A stretch of 64,000 bases of DNA from Pseudoflavitalea rhizosphaerae (GCF_003991355.1 NZ_RCSU01000018.1:1-64000), one strand, 5' to 3'. Shown: positions 8,637 through 17,366, counted from the first letter of the stretch. Numbers and translations: made by a program. The notes: a model not told the origin generated them from the sequence alone.

Positions 8637-10079
8637 TTAATCACCATATCCCGGATTCTGAGGTTTGATGGCAGGGTTTGCATCGATCTCGGATTGAGGG
8701 ATCGGAAATGTCCATTGTGGCGCATCGGGATCAAGCTCACAATTCTCCGAACAGTTGGTCCTTTGCACTTTTCTTGCTGCTGCCCCTTTCCTCTTCAGGT
8801 CAAAGAAGCGATGTCCTTCACCAATCAGCTCCTTACGACGTTCCATTTCAATGGCGTCCAGCAAATCCTGACCACTGTAGCTTTCATCGGCATAGCCTGT
8901 TATGCGCGCTCTCCTCAGCTCATTGAGATCATCATTGGCAGCAGCTTCATCGGGTGTAGTGGACATTGCATACGCTTCAGCGCGGATCAGGTACATTTCT
9001 GAAACCCTGAACACTTTGAAGTTCACAACGCCATCAGGTCTAAACTGAGCAGTGTATTTACCCTGATACTTGATCAACACAAAACGGTCTTCATCATTAC
9101 CATCCGGCCTTACTGCGTAATAAGCCGCCGGCCTGATATCATCGGCAGTATATTCAGCGATCAGGTCTTCATTGGGAGAATATGGACTATAATTGAGAGC
9201 CGGAGTATATACATTACCACCTGGTGTTCCCTGTCCATCATCGAAAGCAATGTACCAGATCACTTCATCATAACTGAAGTCTGTCCATATCTGGGGAAAA
9301 GTGGTCTTTGATGCCAGTGGGTAATTATTGATCAGTTCAGTGGCAAAATCAATAGCCTTATCATACTGTTTACTGTACAGATATAATCTTGCCAGCATGG
9401 CCTTTACCGCGTCTGCGCTTATATATGCAAGTTGGGTTGGACCCTGGTTTTCCAGCAAAGCAAGTGCATCCAGCAGGTCTTTCTCGATCTTATCATAAGT
9501 TTCTTTCACTGTACCGCGGGAAGGCTTCTGTTCATAATCCGATTGAGTGATATAGGGAACGCCCGGTTCATTGGAGTTGCGGCTGTAATCATTCACCCAG
9601 TAACGGAGCAGATCGAAATGTACATACCCCCTGATAGCCAGGGCCTGACCTTTGATATTGTTTACCTCATCGGGATTCTTTTCAGCAAAACGGTCGATCC
9701 CTTCCAGGGTCATATTGGCCTGGTTGATGATCTTGTAACCTATGATCCATGCCTTTTCCACCTGGCTTTCATTGGCAGCATAGGTCCAATCAGAAAACAC
9801 TACCTGACTTTGCAGATTCTCGCGTGTAGACAACAGGTCATCCGCCAGTATATCAGATAAGAGGCCGAATGCATTTGCATCGCCCTCAAATGCTCCATAG
9901 TAATTATCATTGCGGAAAAGGCTGTAGGTCCCCAGCAACGAAAACCGGTAATCTTCCAGCTTCTGGAATCTTGTTGATGCATCCAGTTGGGACTCGGGAT
10001 TCACATCCAGGATCTTTGAACAGGATGTTGCTGTGATTCCTGCAAGCATTGCCCCTATTATGTAATTTTTAATTGACAT
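8637..10079 (-). CDS. SusD/RagB-family nutrient-binding lipoprotein
   Basis: A 480-residue outer-membrane surface lipoprotein. The signal peptide ends in a lipobox-like TATSC with acylated Cys20. Helical SusD/TPR-like features follow (YRFSLLGTYSLF, YVHFDLLRYW, EMERRKELIGEGHRFFDLKR, the last a very typical SusD C-terminal motif). The stop follows NPGYGD, close to the usual end of the family. It forms a two-gene unit with the SusC-type receptor immediately upstream (18-bp gap) and would deliver ligand to it. No glycoside hydrolase is encoded beside it, so the substrate cannot be inferred. Confidence 0.95.
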   Translation of the reverse strand: MSIKNYIIGAMLAGITATSCSKILDVNPESQLDASTRFQKLEDYRFSLLGTYSLFRNDNYYGAFEGDANAFGLLSDILADDLLSTRENLQSQVVFSDWTYAANESQVEKAWIIGYKIINQANMTLEGIDRFAEKNPDEVNNIKGQALAIRGYVHFDLLRYWVNDYSRNSNEPGVPYITQSDYEQKPSRGTVKETYDKIEKDLLDALALLENQGPTQLAYISADAVKAMLARLYLYSKQYDKAIDFATELINNYPLASKTTFPQIWTDFSYDEVIWYIAFDDGQGTPGGNVYTPALNYSPYSPNEDLIAEYTADDIRPAAYYAVRPDGNDEDRFVLIKYQGKYTAQFRPDGVVNFKVFRVSEMYLIRAEAYAMSTTPDEAAANDDLNELRRARITGYADESYSGQDLLDAIEMERRKELIGEGHRFFDLKRKGAAARKVQRTNCSENCELDPDAPQWTFPIPQSEIDANPAIKPQNPGYGD

Positions 10080-10097
10080 TTCCTTCGTTTTAATAGT

Positions 10098-13013
10098 TTA
10101 GAGACCGAGGTTAACACCGAAAGTGATGGTTTTAAGTTGAGGATATACAGCTCCCATCATTATACCTGAAGGTACTTCAGGATCATAACCTTTCACGTTA
10201 TGCCAAACAAACAGGTTTTGTCCCTGTACAAAAAAGCGCATAGCATTGATCTTTGCTCTTTGAAGAATAGATTTCGGCATTGAATAGCTGAGCATAACAT
10301 TCTGAAGGCGGATAAAATCACCTTTCTCAACAAACCTGGTTGTTGCCCCCTGAAATATGCTATACCCTGAAGGGATATCCGTAATCTGCCCTGGCTTGGT
10401 CCATTCGTTCAACATAACGGCGGCCAAATTGGTGGTAAAGTAATTGGGGTTCTCAACATTGAAACGATCGTTGTTGTAAAACACATTGCCATAAGAATAG
10501 CTGAACTGCACATTCAGTTCAATTCCTTTATAGGATGCTGTGGCGCCGAAGCCTCCAAAATCAGTCGGATCGGTAGTGCCTACAATAAAACGGCCTGCCT
10601 GTAAAAAGTTTTCGGTGATACTGCCATCTGCCTTCAGATATTGTGCTTCGCCATTTTCAGGATTAACGCCTGCATAACGGGCTATATACATGGAGTTGAT
10701 CGGGTGGCCAACTTTACTGATATTGAATCCTTCCACATTCTGTTCAAGGCCTGGCTGTTCAACCAGCCTGTTTTTGTTATGTGCATAGTTTCCGAATATC
10801 GTAAGGTTGAAATCATTTCCACGAACGATCGTTGCGCTGATGGCGATCTCGATACCTGCGTTACGGATCTTACCAAGATTATTGGTTATAGAGGAGAAAC
10901 CTGAAGTGCGGCTCAACTGCCTGTTCAGGAAGAGGTCTTTGGTGAGGTTATTGTAATATTCCACACTACCACTGAGCCTGGCATCGAACAATGAGAATTC
11001 TATACCTGTATTGAACATTAATTTCTTTTCCCAGGTGATGTCGTGTGCAAGATTGGTGAGAGTAAAACCACCTTCACCGTTGTAAACAGATGGACTTAGC
11101 AGCGAGAGGGATTCAAAATCACCTACCCCCTGGCTTCCGACAGAACCGTAGCTCGCTTTCAGTTTCAGGGACGTAAGCCAGTTCTCAGTATTGGCCATGA
11201 AGTCTTCATCGGATACGATCCAACTGGCGCCTATATGACCGAAATTCGCCCATCGATTGCTTTTCGAAAGCCTGGAAGACCCATCCCTTCTGGCTCCAAA
11301 GTTCAGAAAATACCTGTTCCGGAATCCATAAACTCCATCAATGAAATAGGAGACCAGCGCATTTTGCGAAACCAGGCCGTTCACTACCGGGATGAATCCA
11401 TTGGTTGCGGTTCCGGGAGTAATACCAGCCACATTTTTCAAGGGCCCGATCAGTCCGAAGCCGGTGAACCCGAAATTCTCCTGCCTGGCCTGCACGATCT
11501 CATTGAACAATGAAGCATTCAGATCATGATCGCCGAAAGTTTTGCGGTAGTTCAGAGAAGTTGTTCCGGTGAACCGAACGAAGCGGCTATACCCTTTAGT
11601 TAGATAGCCGCTATTTCCACTACCAACAGAACCTTGTATGGAAGCCCTGTCGTAATAACGGCTCGTTTCATCCTGCATGAAATCACCTCCCCATTGTGTT
11701 CTTACACGAAGACCTTCAACCCAGGGAAGGCGGTACTCTGCATATACTGATCCGATGCCTTTATATTGGTTTCCGGCTCTATTGCTGAGGAGCATTTCAC
11801 GCAGTGGATTGGGTTGGTAAGGATCACTGTTGAACTCTCCATTTTCATCATATAGTTCAATATAGGGATTAAACCAACGAATTCCGTTCAAAGGTTGAGT
11901 TGTACTAACATCATTTTCGGAAGTATTCATCAGGCGTGAGTAACCGAAACTGGCGTTGAGTCCGATCTTCCAGTTGCCAAATGTATTATCAATATTGGCG
12001 CGGCCCGTGTATCTTTTCAGACCGGTATTCCGCACAACACCCTGCTGATCGAAGATGGAACCGGAAAGATAGAAGTGGGTTTTCTCGTTACCACCTGAAG
12101 CGCTTACCTGGTGTTGTTGTGTTGTTCCTTTATGGAACAGGGCATCTTCGATATGGTTGTTGACCTTGCTAAGCCTTGCGCTATCCTCGCTTGTCCAGCC
12201 AAAAGGATTGCCGGCCATAAATTCATATTGCAGCTTCTCACCTGCATTCATCAGCCTGAGTTTGTTCTTCGGCAGTTCCGAAAAACCGAACTGGCCATCA
12301 TAGTTCACTTTGGTCTGACCTGAAGCGCCGCGTTTAGTGGTGATCACGATCACTCCATTGGAACCACGTGAACCATAGATTGCTGCTCCGGAAGCATCTT
12401 TCAATACGTTGATAGATTCGATGTCGCCCGGATTGATAGTAGCGAAGTCGGCAGCACTCAGTTGAATTCCATCTATTACATATAATGGAGTATTAGTTCC
12501 ATTAATAGACCCCTTACCTCTGATAGTTACTTCTGCAGCAGAACCTGGCTGTCCTGACTGCGAAAGCGCCAGCAAACCGGGTACTTTACCCTGCAAGCTC
12601 CTCTCGAATGAACCTACAGGCTGCAGTTTGATCTCATCACCTGCCACACGGATGGATGAACCTGCAGACTGACGTTTGCTTTGAGTGGTATAACCTGTTA
12701 CAACCACTTCAGACAATGAGCTGCTGCCAATTTCCAGCTGAACGTTCACTATCCCACTACCAATTGCAGCTTCCTGCGTCTGAAATCCCACACTACTGAA
12801 TACGAGTGTGGTTGCATTTGCCGGAACAGTTAACTTAAACGATCCATCAGGTTCCGTTACTGTGGATGTTGATGTGCCTTTCACTGTAACAGTCACACCA
12901 GGTATCGGAGCACCGTCCCGCTTATCGGTTACGGACCCCGTTACTTGTTTCGACTGAGAGAAAGAATACAATGCCATGAGCATTGCCATCAGAACTAATA
13001 ATGGTCTTCTCAT
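10098..13013 (-). CDS. SusC/RagA-family TonB-linked outer membrane transporter
   Basis: A 971-residue TonB-dependent receptor. In order: signal peptide (about 1-19), carboxypeptidase-regulatory-like domain (about 22-100), TonB-box-like region, plug domain with SLQGKVPGLLALSQSGQPG and TIRGKGSINGTNTPLYVIDG, then the 22-strand barrel. The GAAIYGSRGSNGVIVITTK signature is diagnostic for SusC. The protein imports a ligand captured by the SusD partner encoded next. No FecR/ECF sigma regulator adjoins it; the upstream neighbour is a hybrid sensor kinase in the same direction after a 195-bp gap, so regulation by that system is possible. Confidence 0.95.
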   Translation of the reverse strand: MRRPLLVLMAMLMALYSFSQSKQVTGSVTDKRDGAPIPGVTVTVKGTSTSTVTEPDGSFKLTVPANATTLVFSSVGFQTQEAAIGSGIVNVQLEIGSSSLSEVVVTGYTTQSKRQSAGSSIRVAGDEIKLQPVGSFERSLQGKVPGLLALSQSGQPGSAAEVTIRGKGSINGTNTPLYVIDGIQLSAADFATINPGDIESINVLKDASGAAIYGSRGSNGVIVITTKRGASGQTKVNYDGQFGFSELPKNKLRLMNAGEKLQYEFMAGNPFGWTSEDSARLSKVNNHIEDALFHKGTTQQHQVSASGGNEKTHFYLSGSIFDQQGVVRNTGLKRYTGRANIDNTFGNWKIGLNASFGYSRLMNTSENDVSTTQPLNGIRWFNPYIELYDENGEFNSDPYQPNPLREMLLSNRAGNQYKGIGSVYAEYRLPWVEGLRVRTQWGGDFMQDETSRYYDRASIQGSVGSGNSGYLTKGYSRFVRFTGTTSLNYRKTFGDHDLNASLFNEIVQARQENFGFTGFGLIGPLKNVAGITPGTATNGFIPVVNGLVSQNALVSYFIDGVYGFRNRYFLNFGARRDGSSRLSKSNRWANFGHIGASWIVSDEDFMANTENWLTSLKLKASYGSVGSQGVGDFESLSLLSPSVYNGEGGFTLTNLAHDITWEKKLMFNTGIEFSLFDARLSGSVEYYNNLTKDLFLNRQLSRTSGFSSITNNLGKIRNAGIEIAISATIVRGNDFNLTIFGNYAHNKNRLVEQPGLEQNVEGFNISKVGHPINSMYIARYAGVNPENGEAQYLKADGSITENFLQAGRFIVGTTDPTDFGGFGATASYKGIELNVQFSYSYGNVFYNNDRFNVENPNYFTTNLAAVMLNEWTKPGQITDIPSGYSIFQGATTRFVEKGDFIRLQNVMLSYSMPKSILQRAKINAMRFFVQGQNLFVWHNVKGYDPEVPSGIMMGAVYPQLKTITFGVNLGL

Positions 13014-13208
13014 AAGTTGTTTTTTTGAAAGAACTCAATAGATAAAATCTTTAGGGAATACAGTCTGGTATCTTATCATGTGACCACAATACAATCAGTA
13101 ATGCTGCATCATTCGTGTAATGACAATCATTTTGTTTAAAAAATGACAACTTACCTCAGTACTGTTGCACGCCCTTATTTAGTTTAATGAAATGTTCAGG
13201 AGTTGAAC
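13014..13208 (-). promoter_or_regulatory. AT-rich intergenic region upstream of the SusC-type gene
   Basis: 195 bp without a gene separate the hybrid kinase stop from the SusC start. It should hold the SusC/SusD promoter, but I see no perfect TAnnTTTG box, no operator-like palindrome and no convincing terminator for the kinase. Nothing further can be assigned. Confidence 0.35.
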
Positions 13209-15344
13209 CTATGCTCGTAAAGGGGCGACAAGATAAGTAATTTTTGAATGCAGTTCTCCGGGACGGAAGGGCTTATGAATAAAATCAGTGAATCCTTTCT
13301 GGATAAGATCATGTTGCATGTTATCATAAACGGCAGCAGTAAACGCTAATACAGGAATTGTTTCATTGAGCTTCCGGATCTCTTTTAATGCAGTTGCGCC
13401 ATCCATTTCAGGCATTTCGAGATCTATCAGGAGCAGATCGTAGTTCTCTCTCTTGAATTGTTCCACGGCTTCCCTCCCATTGGTAGCCTCACTAACGGCA
13501 ATGCCCCACTTGGTAAGAAATCTTTTGGCAATAGATAAGTTCACGGGATTGTCTTCAGCAATCAGCACCCGCACTCCCTGCAATGGCTCCAGCTGACTGG
13601 CATTCTCTTCATGAATATACCTCGGCTTATTCTCGTTCACTTTCAGCTCTACAGTAAAATGGAAAGCACTTCCCTTTCCTTCCTCGCTTTCCAGCAACAA
13701 ATCACTGTTGAAACGGTTGAGGATCTTTTTGGTGATAGCCAGTCCAAGACCGGTTCCACCATACTTGCGGGTGGTATTCACATCCGCCTGAGTGAAGCTC
13801 TCGAAAATTTCACGGTGCTTGTTGCGCGGTATACCTATTCCCGTATCCATCACAATGAACTGAACTGTTACCTGTGAACTGGAAGAGAACAACTGACGTA
13901 CTGCCAGTGTGATCTTTCCATTATGTGTGAACTTGATTGCATTCGACAACAGGTTGCTCAACACCTGGTTGAGCCTGGTTTCATCGGTGATCAGCTCCGT
14001 ATCCAGTCTTTCATCGATATCCGTTTTGAGCTCCAACCCACGCGCATCAGCCTGGGAACTGAATTGTGAAGCGATCTTCTCGATGAACTCTTTCATGTTA
14101 ACCGGTACAGAAGCCAGCTCCAGCTTGCCTGCCTCCAGTTTATGATAGTCGAGAATATCATTCACCAGTAACATCATATGACGTGAAGAGAACTGAAGGA
14201 TATCAAGATGCGGACGCTGACCCGGCAAATATTCTTCCTGGAGCAGCAGGTTGGAAGCCCCAATGATACCATTCAGCGGCGTACGCAATTCATGACTCAT
14301 ATTAGACAGGAAACGGCTCTTGGTCTTGGCAGCCACTTCCGCAGTCTCTTTCGCCTTCATCAGTTCAAACTCCGTCATTTTCACCTGAGACACATCCAGT
14401 ATACTTATCTTGGTATAACGGGTATCTTTATATGAAAATGGAACAACACTCACATAGCCATGGAATGTGCGGCCATTCTTCGTAGAAAAAGCAAGTTCAC
14501 CCTGCCAGTTCCTGGCGCCGGTAGCCACCACCTCTTCAATGGATTCGAATTGACGGATATGATCTTCCTCGAACCATTTTTCGATGCTGGTTCCTTCGAT
14601 CTCCCGTTTCTCATCCACCTCAAACAACTCGATCGCGCGCTGATTGCAACTCGCGATGATATTGGTCTGCGTAAATATGATGAACACTCCATCCAGCGAA
14701 GTATTGAAGATGGTATCCCCAAATTTCTTTTCCTCCATGATAGCCCCTTCATTCTCGCGGTTCACCCGAAGGATGGCATAGGAGAAAACGATCGTAGCGC
14801 AAAGACTGATCACCAGGTTGCTGGTATATAAACGCAGATAGAGCGCTTCGTTGATGATTTGTATATCGTTAATGAAGGGACAAATCTTCAAACAAACCAA
14901 TGATGAAATTATCGTGATAGCATATACAGTCAAAAGTTCCCGCGCATTCCGCCGCATGTTCACCACGAAGGTCAGCGCCAGGAAATAAGGAAAATACATC
15001 AGGTACTCCCCCGCTTTCAGCCCTTCTATATAACTGATCACGATCAGGTAGAGGTTCACATTCACGATAGCAATAATACGTCCGGTCTCCAACTTTCGCC
15101 TGGAACCGAAATAAAATGCCACCAGGAAAAAATAAGCGGCGGTGATATTGATCAGAGCGCTGATGTAAAGCTTATGGTAGAAATAAGACAGAACAGAAAA
15201 AAAATTCACCAGTAATGCAAGGAAAATGAACTGGTTGAACCGGATGATCTTCTTCCGGTGATCTTTGCTCAGCCCTTCGTGTAACCCAGAATACACAATA
15301 TCGCGGTAAATTGACCACCCGAGATATAATAATTTCTGCTTCAT
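13209..15344 (-). CDS. Hybrid sensor histidine kinase with PAS and receiver domains
   Basis: A 711-residue protein from ATG 15344. The frame is open to 15551, but that extension overlaps the divergent Hpt gene and reads as shadow sequence. Layout: six hydrophobic segments (about 40-195), PAS domain (about 205-320), HisKA with phosphorylated His351 in FLSNMSHELRTPLNG, HATPase (NLLSNAIKFTHNG, GTGLGLAI), and a C-terminal receiver domain (about 590-705) with phosphoacceptor Asp in LLIDLEMPEMDG. It diverges by 82 bp from a separate Hpt protein and a LytTR regulator, which together complete a phosphorelay: kinase to own receiver to Hpt to LytTR. The signal is unknown; sensing is probably within the membrane or cytoplasm. 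Confidence 0.93.
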   Translation of the reverse strand: MKQKLLYLGWSIYRDIVYSGLHEGLSKDHRKKIIRFNQFIFLALLVNFFSVLSYFYHKLYISALINITAAYFFLVAFYFGSRRKLETGRIIAIVNVNLYLIVISYIEGLKAGEYLMYFPYFLALTFVVNMRRNARELLTVYAITIISSLVCLKICPFINDIQIINEALYLRLYTSNLVISLCATIVFSYAILRVNRENEGAIMEEKKFGDTIFNTSLDGVFIIFTQTNIIASCNQRAIELFEVDEKREIEGTSIEKWFEEDHIRQFESIEEVVATGARNWQGELAFSTKNGRTFHGYVSVVPFSYKDTRYTKISILDVSQVKMTEFELMKAKETAEVAAKTKSRFLSNMSHELRTPLNGIIGASNLLLQEEYLPGQRPHLDILQFSSRHMMLLVNDILDYHKLEAGKLELASVPVNMKEFIEKIASQFSSQADARGLELKTDIDERLDTELITDETRLNQVLSNLLSNAIKFTHNGKITLAVRQLFSSSSQVTVQFIVMDTGIGIPRNKHREIFESFTQADVNTTRKYGGTGLGLAITKKILNRFNSDLLLESEEGKGSAFHFTVELKVNENKPRYIHEENASQLEPLQGVRVLIAEDNPVNLSIAKRFLTKWGIAVSEATNGREAVEQFKRENYDLLLIDLEMPEMDGATALKEIRKLNETIPVLAFTAAVYDNMQHDLIQKGFTDFIHKPFRPGELHSKITYLVAPLRA

Positions 15345-15384
15345 AGAGTTATTGGAATAGGTACCGGAATGATTTTTTTTCTGG

Positions 15385-15398
15385 TATACCGAGGTATA
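15385..15398. promoter_or_regulatory. Operator-like palindrome in the divergent kinase/Hpt promoter
   Basis: TATACC (15385-15390) and GGTATA (15393-15398) form perfect arms around a GA centre, midway between the two divergent start codons. It could bind a dimeric regulator of both units. It is short, so chance is possible. Confidence 0.3.
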
Positions 15399-15425
15399 AC
15401 GCATAAATGCTAAATCTATTTTCTT

Positions 15426-15836
15426 ATGACCCAGCCCGGACCATCTAAAAATTTCAGTTTCAGCGAAAAAATAGACTCGGACTACCTTTTCAGCCTCTAC
15501 GCTGATGATTATCCATATATCGAAGAAGTGTATTCCATCACCCTCAGCCATTTTGACGATGACCTGGAAACGATCCGCCAGGCCTGGTCAACCGGCAATC
15601 TTTCAGATCTCAAACGCGCCACACATAAGATAAAACCGGCAATGGGTTTTGCAGGTCTCACCGGCATTCAAAAGCAGTGCATGGAATTTGAAGAGCTTTG
15701 CCAGAATGTTCAATCCATCCTCCCGCTGAAAGAAACTTATCATCAACTTATCACTACATTAGCCGACAGTAAGGAACTGATAGTTTCCGAATACGAAAGA
15801 TTGAAAGCCTATAACGCAAACACCCTATGCCCCTAA
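15426..15836 (+). CDS. Stand-alone Hpt phosphotransfer protein
   Basis: A 136-residue cytoplasmic helical protein. The phosphorylatable histidine is His67 in RATHKIKPAMGFAGL, matching the Hpt consensus H-x-x-K-x-x-x-x-x-G. The family usually has 100-130 residues, so it is full length. Its last 10 bases overlap the start of the LytTR regulator, so the two are translationally coupled. It should shuttle phosphate from the receiver of the divergent hybrid kinase to that regulator. Confidence 0.88.
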   Translation: MTQPGPSKNFSFSEKIDSDYLFSLYADDYPYIEEVYSITLSHFDDDLETIRQAWSTGNLSDLKRATHKIKPAMGFAGLTGIQKQCMEFEELCQNVQSILPLKETYHQLITTLADSKELIVSEYERLKAYNANTLCP

Positions 15837-16522
15837 GCTGTATTATTGTTGAAGACCTGCAGGTAGCTGCCGATTACCTGGGCCGCTGTTGTGAGAAGAG
15901 CGGTCTCGTATCGGTAAAAGCACATTACACCAATGTGACCGAAGCGCTGGAATACCTGAACAAAAATGCTATCGACCTCCTCTTCCTGGACGTTGAAATG
16001 CCCGGTGCTACAGGGTTTGAGCTATTGGACCAATTGGCCTACCATCCCAAAGTGATCCTCACTACCTCCAAACCGGAATATGCATACAACGCTTTCGAAT
16101 ACAACGTAACGGATTTCCTGAAAAAGCCTTTCACCTACCAGCGCTTCCTGGATGCTGTACATAAGCTTGCACATCCATCCAGCCAGGATGCCCCGGCTCC
16201 TTCGGGGAACAACGATCATATCTTCATCAAAAGCGAAGGCAAACTGGTAAGGCTGAAGAATGATGATATATTATTCATGGAGAGTATGGGCGACTATGTG
16301 AAGTTTGTGACCACAGATAAGAAATACGTTACACACAATACCATCAAACACCTGGAAGAGAAGATCAATAAGCAATGCTTCATCAAAGTGCATCGCTCCT
16401 ATATCATCAATATCACCAAGATCGATGATATCCGGGAAAATGACCTATTTATCAAGGGACATGAGATCCCCATCAGCAAGGCGCACCGGGCGGAGATCAT
16501 CAAAAGACTCAATATTATCTGA
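15827..16522 (+). CDS. LytTR-type response regulator
   Basis: A 231-residue protein with a receiver domain (acidic Glu9/Asp10, phosphoacceptor Asp55 in FLDVEMPG, Lys in LKKPF) and a LytTR DNA-binding domain from about 130 (DDILFMESMGDYVKF, FIKVHRSYIINITKID). It overlaps the Hpt gene by 10 bp and is the presumed output of the phosphorelay. Nothing coding lies downstream for almost 1 kb; the nearest elements are the structured RNA candidates, which could be targets but need not be. Confidence 0.93.
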   Translation: MPLSCIIVEDLQVAADYLGRCCEKSGLVSVKAHYTNVTEALEYLNKNAIDLLFLDVEMPGATGFELLDQLAYHPKVILTTSKPEYAYNAFEYNVTDFLKKPFTYQRFLDAVHKLAHPSSQDAPAPSGNNDHIFIKSEGKLVRLKNDDILFMESMGDYVKFVTTDKKYVTHNTIKHLEEKINKQCFIKVHRSYIINITKIDDIRENDLFIKGHEIPISKAHRAEIIKRLNII

Positions 16523-16639
16523 ATATTACCTGTAAAGGGAGTCCGTTCGTCGAACAAACAGGTGGTTCCAACGGCCATTTCCTCCCTGTGGACTAAAAGA
16601 TTTCCTGTTTGACCATCCATTTTACATCTTTGCTATGTC

Positions 16640-16842
16640 GAAAGGATAGCAACAAAATCAAAGCTAACAAGCTCTTTATAAAGATATTATTTGTGACGGT
16701 TATCTCTAATACACCCTACCTCCAAAAGAGGACAATGAAATCCGTACAGTATGAAAACTAATGAGTAAACAGATCGCACCCTTACTCATACAATATTGGG
16801 ATTTCATTCAGGGGGCTGACCTTAGGTCTGCCCCCTTTTTTT
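16640..16842 (+). ncRNA. Candidate structured small RNA with its own terminator
   Basis: The 3' part folds into one long interrupted hairpin: 16734-16743 pairs with 16799-16808 (10 bp, AATGAAATCC/GGATTTCATT), 16747-16752 with 16793-16798 (6 bp, one G-U), and 16761-16768 with 16782-16789 (8 bp), separated by asymmetric bubbles, with a 13-nt loop. A terminator follows at once. A CATCTTTG box at 16625-16632 suggests a 5' end near 16640, giving about 200 nt. A long hairpin with internal bubbles plus terminator recalls 6S-type RNAs of Bacteroidota, but I recognise no diagnostic sequence. The 5' boundary is a guess. Confidence 0.5.
16811..16842 (+). terminator. Strong intrinsic terminator
   Basis: GGGGGCTGACC (16811-16821) pairs with GGTCTGCCCCC (16825-16835), one mismatch, loop TTA, followed by seven T residues. 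It ends the RNA candidate or readthrough from the LytTR regulator. Confidence 0.92.
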
Positions 16843-16864
16843 ATATAAAAAACTTTCTGCATCT

Positions 16865-17127
16865 TTGGATTACCGCAGCAATGCGGTCGCCCGGCATCAC
16901 GAGCCGGGTGGTTCGCGAAACCCGCAATCCAATTCCCACTGAAAAATATCAGATAGCATACATCTCCTCGGAGAAAAACCAACGCAATATCCATTGAAGG
17001 AATCGTTGATAATCCTGTGTTCTCGAAAGGCCCGTTAAATCCAACCCTATCAGATTTTCTCAAGTTATAGTTTGATTACCCATGGTAAAGAATTCAAAGC
17101 CGCTGTCGTGAAGCGGCTTTTTTAATT
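16865..17127 (+). ncRNA. Candidate structured RNA with a cloverleaf-like 5' domain
   Basis: A 7-bp closing stem (16865-16871 with 16126+800=16926-16932, TTGGATT/AATCCAA) encloses three hairpins. The first is CCGCA/TGCGG with a GCAA tetraloop (16873-16886). The second is CCCGGC/GCCGGG with a 7-nt loop (16890-16908). The third is GGTT/AACC with a CGCGA loop (16910-16922). About 165 nt of less structured sequence then lead to an intrinsic terminator. The layout is tRNA-like in outline, but the D-type loop is too short, the T loop is not canonical and no CCA follows. I recognise no known RNA family. The 5' end is uncertain. Confidence 0.45.
17096..17125 (+). terminator. Intrinsic terminator after the cloverleaf region
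   Basis: AAAGCCGCT (17096-17104) pairs with AGCGGCTTT (17112-17120), loop GTCGTGA, followed by T residues and TAATTT. With the terminator at 16811 it brackets a separate transcription unit of about 260 nt. Confidence 0.88.
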
Positions 17128-17131
17128 TATG

Positions 17132-17283
17132 AATTTTTGTGGGGAGGGTATTTGATGGCTGTGAAACAAACCAACGCTTTTGGATCTTTGTTGGGCCTGG
17201 AATGGAGAGATGGGCTTTGTCCTATTGCTGAACTTTGGGAACTTTTGTTTCGAAGGCCATCAAATACCCTCCCCACAAAAATT
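17132..17283. repeat. Palindromic element, copy 1 (152 bp)
   Basis: The outer arms 17132-17159 and 17256-17283 are a perfect 28-bp inverted repeat. Inside, GAAACAAA (17163-17170) pairs with TTTGTTTC (17244-17251). The core begins GGCTGTGAAACAAACC and ends GTTTCGAAGGCC, and is shared with two further copies at 27611 and 27845, whose outer arms differ. No reading frame of note. It lies in a gap between convergent genes. It looks like a small non-autonomous mobile element or a structured terminator-like repeat. Confidence 0.75.
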
Positions 17284-17366
17284 TCACAATCTCCCCGGAG
17301 GGGTTCGCCGTAATGGGAGTACTAGTGCAGCATTGTTGATAAGCTTCAATTACTCAGCGTGCAGCA

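Noticed and set aside
13209-15551. Longer hybrid kinase starting at 15551
   Set aside because: The extra 69 residues overlap the divergent Hpt gene and contain no membrane or signal features; ATG 15344 is better placed.
16782-17063. A 93-residue minus-strand frame across the RNA candidates
   Set aside because: It crosses a terminator and the three hairpins, has no family features and would need to be translated from highly structured sequence.
16811-17127. tmRNA, RNase P or 4.5S RNA
   Set aside because: No tag-peptide frame, no T arm with TTCGAAT and CCA, no RNase P core motif and no SRP loop sequence are present.
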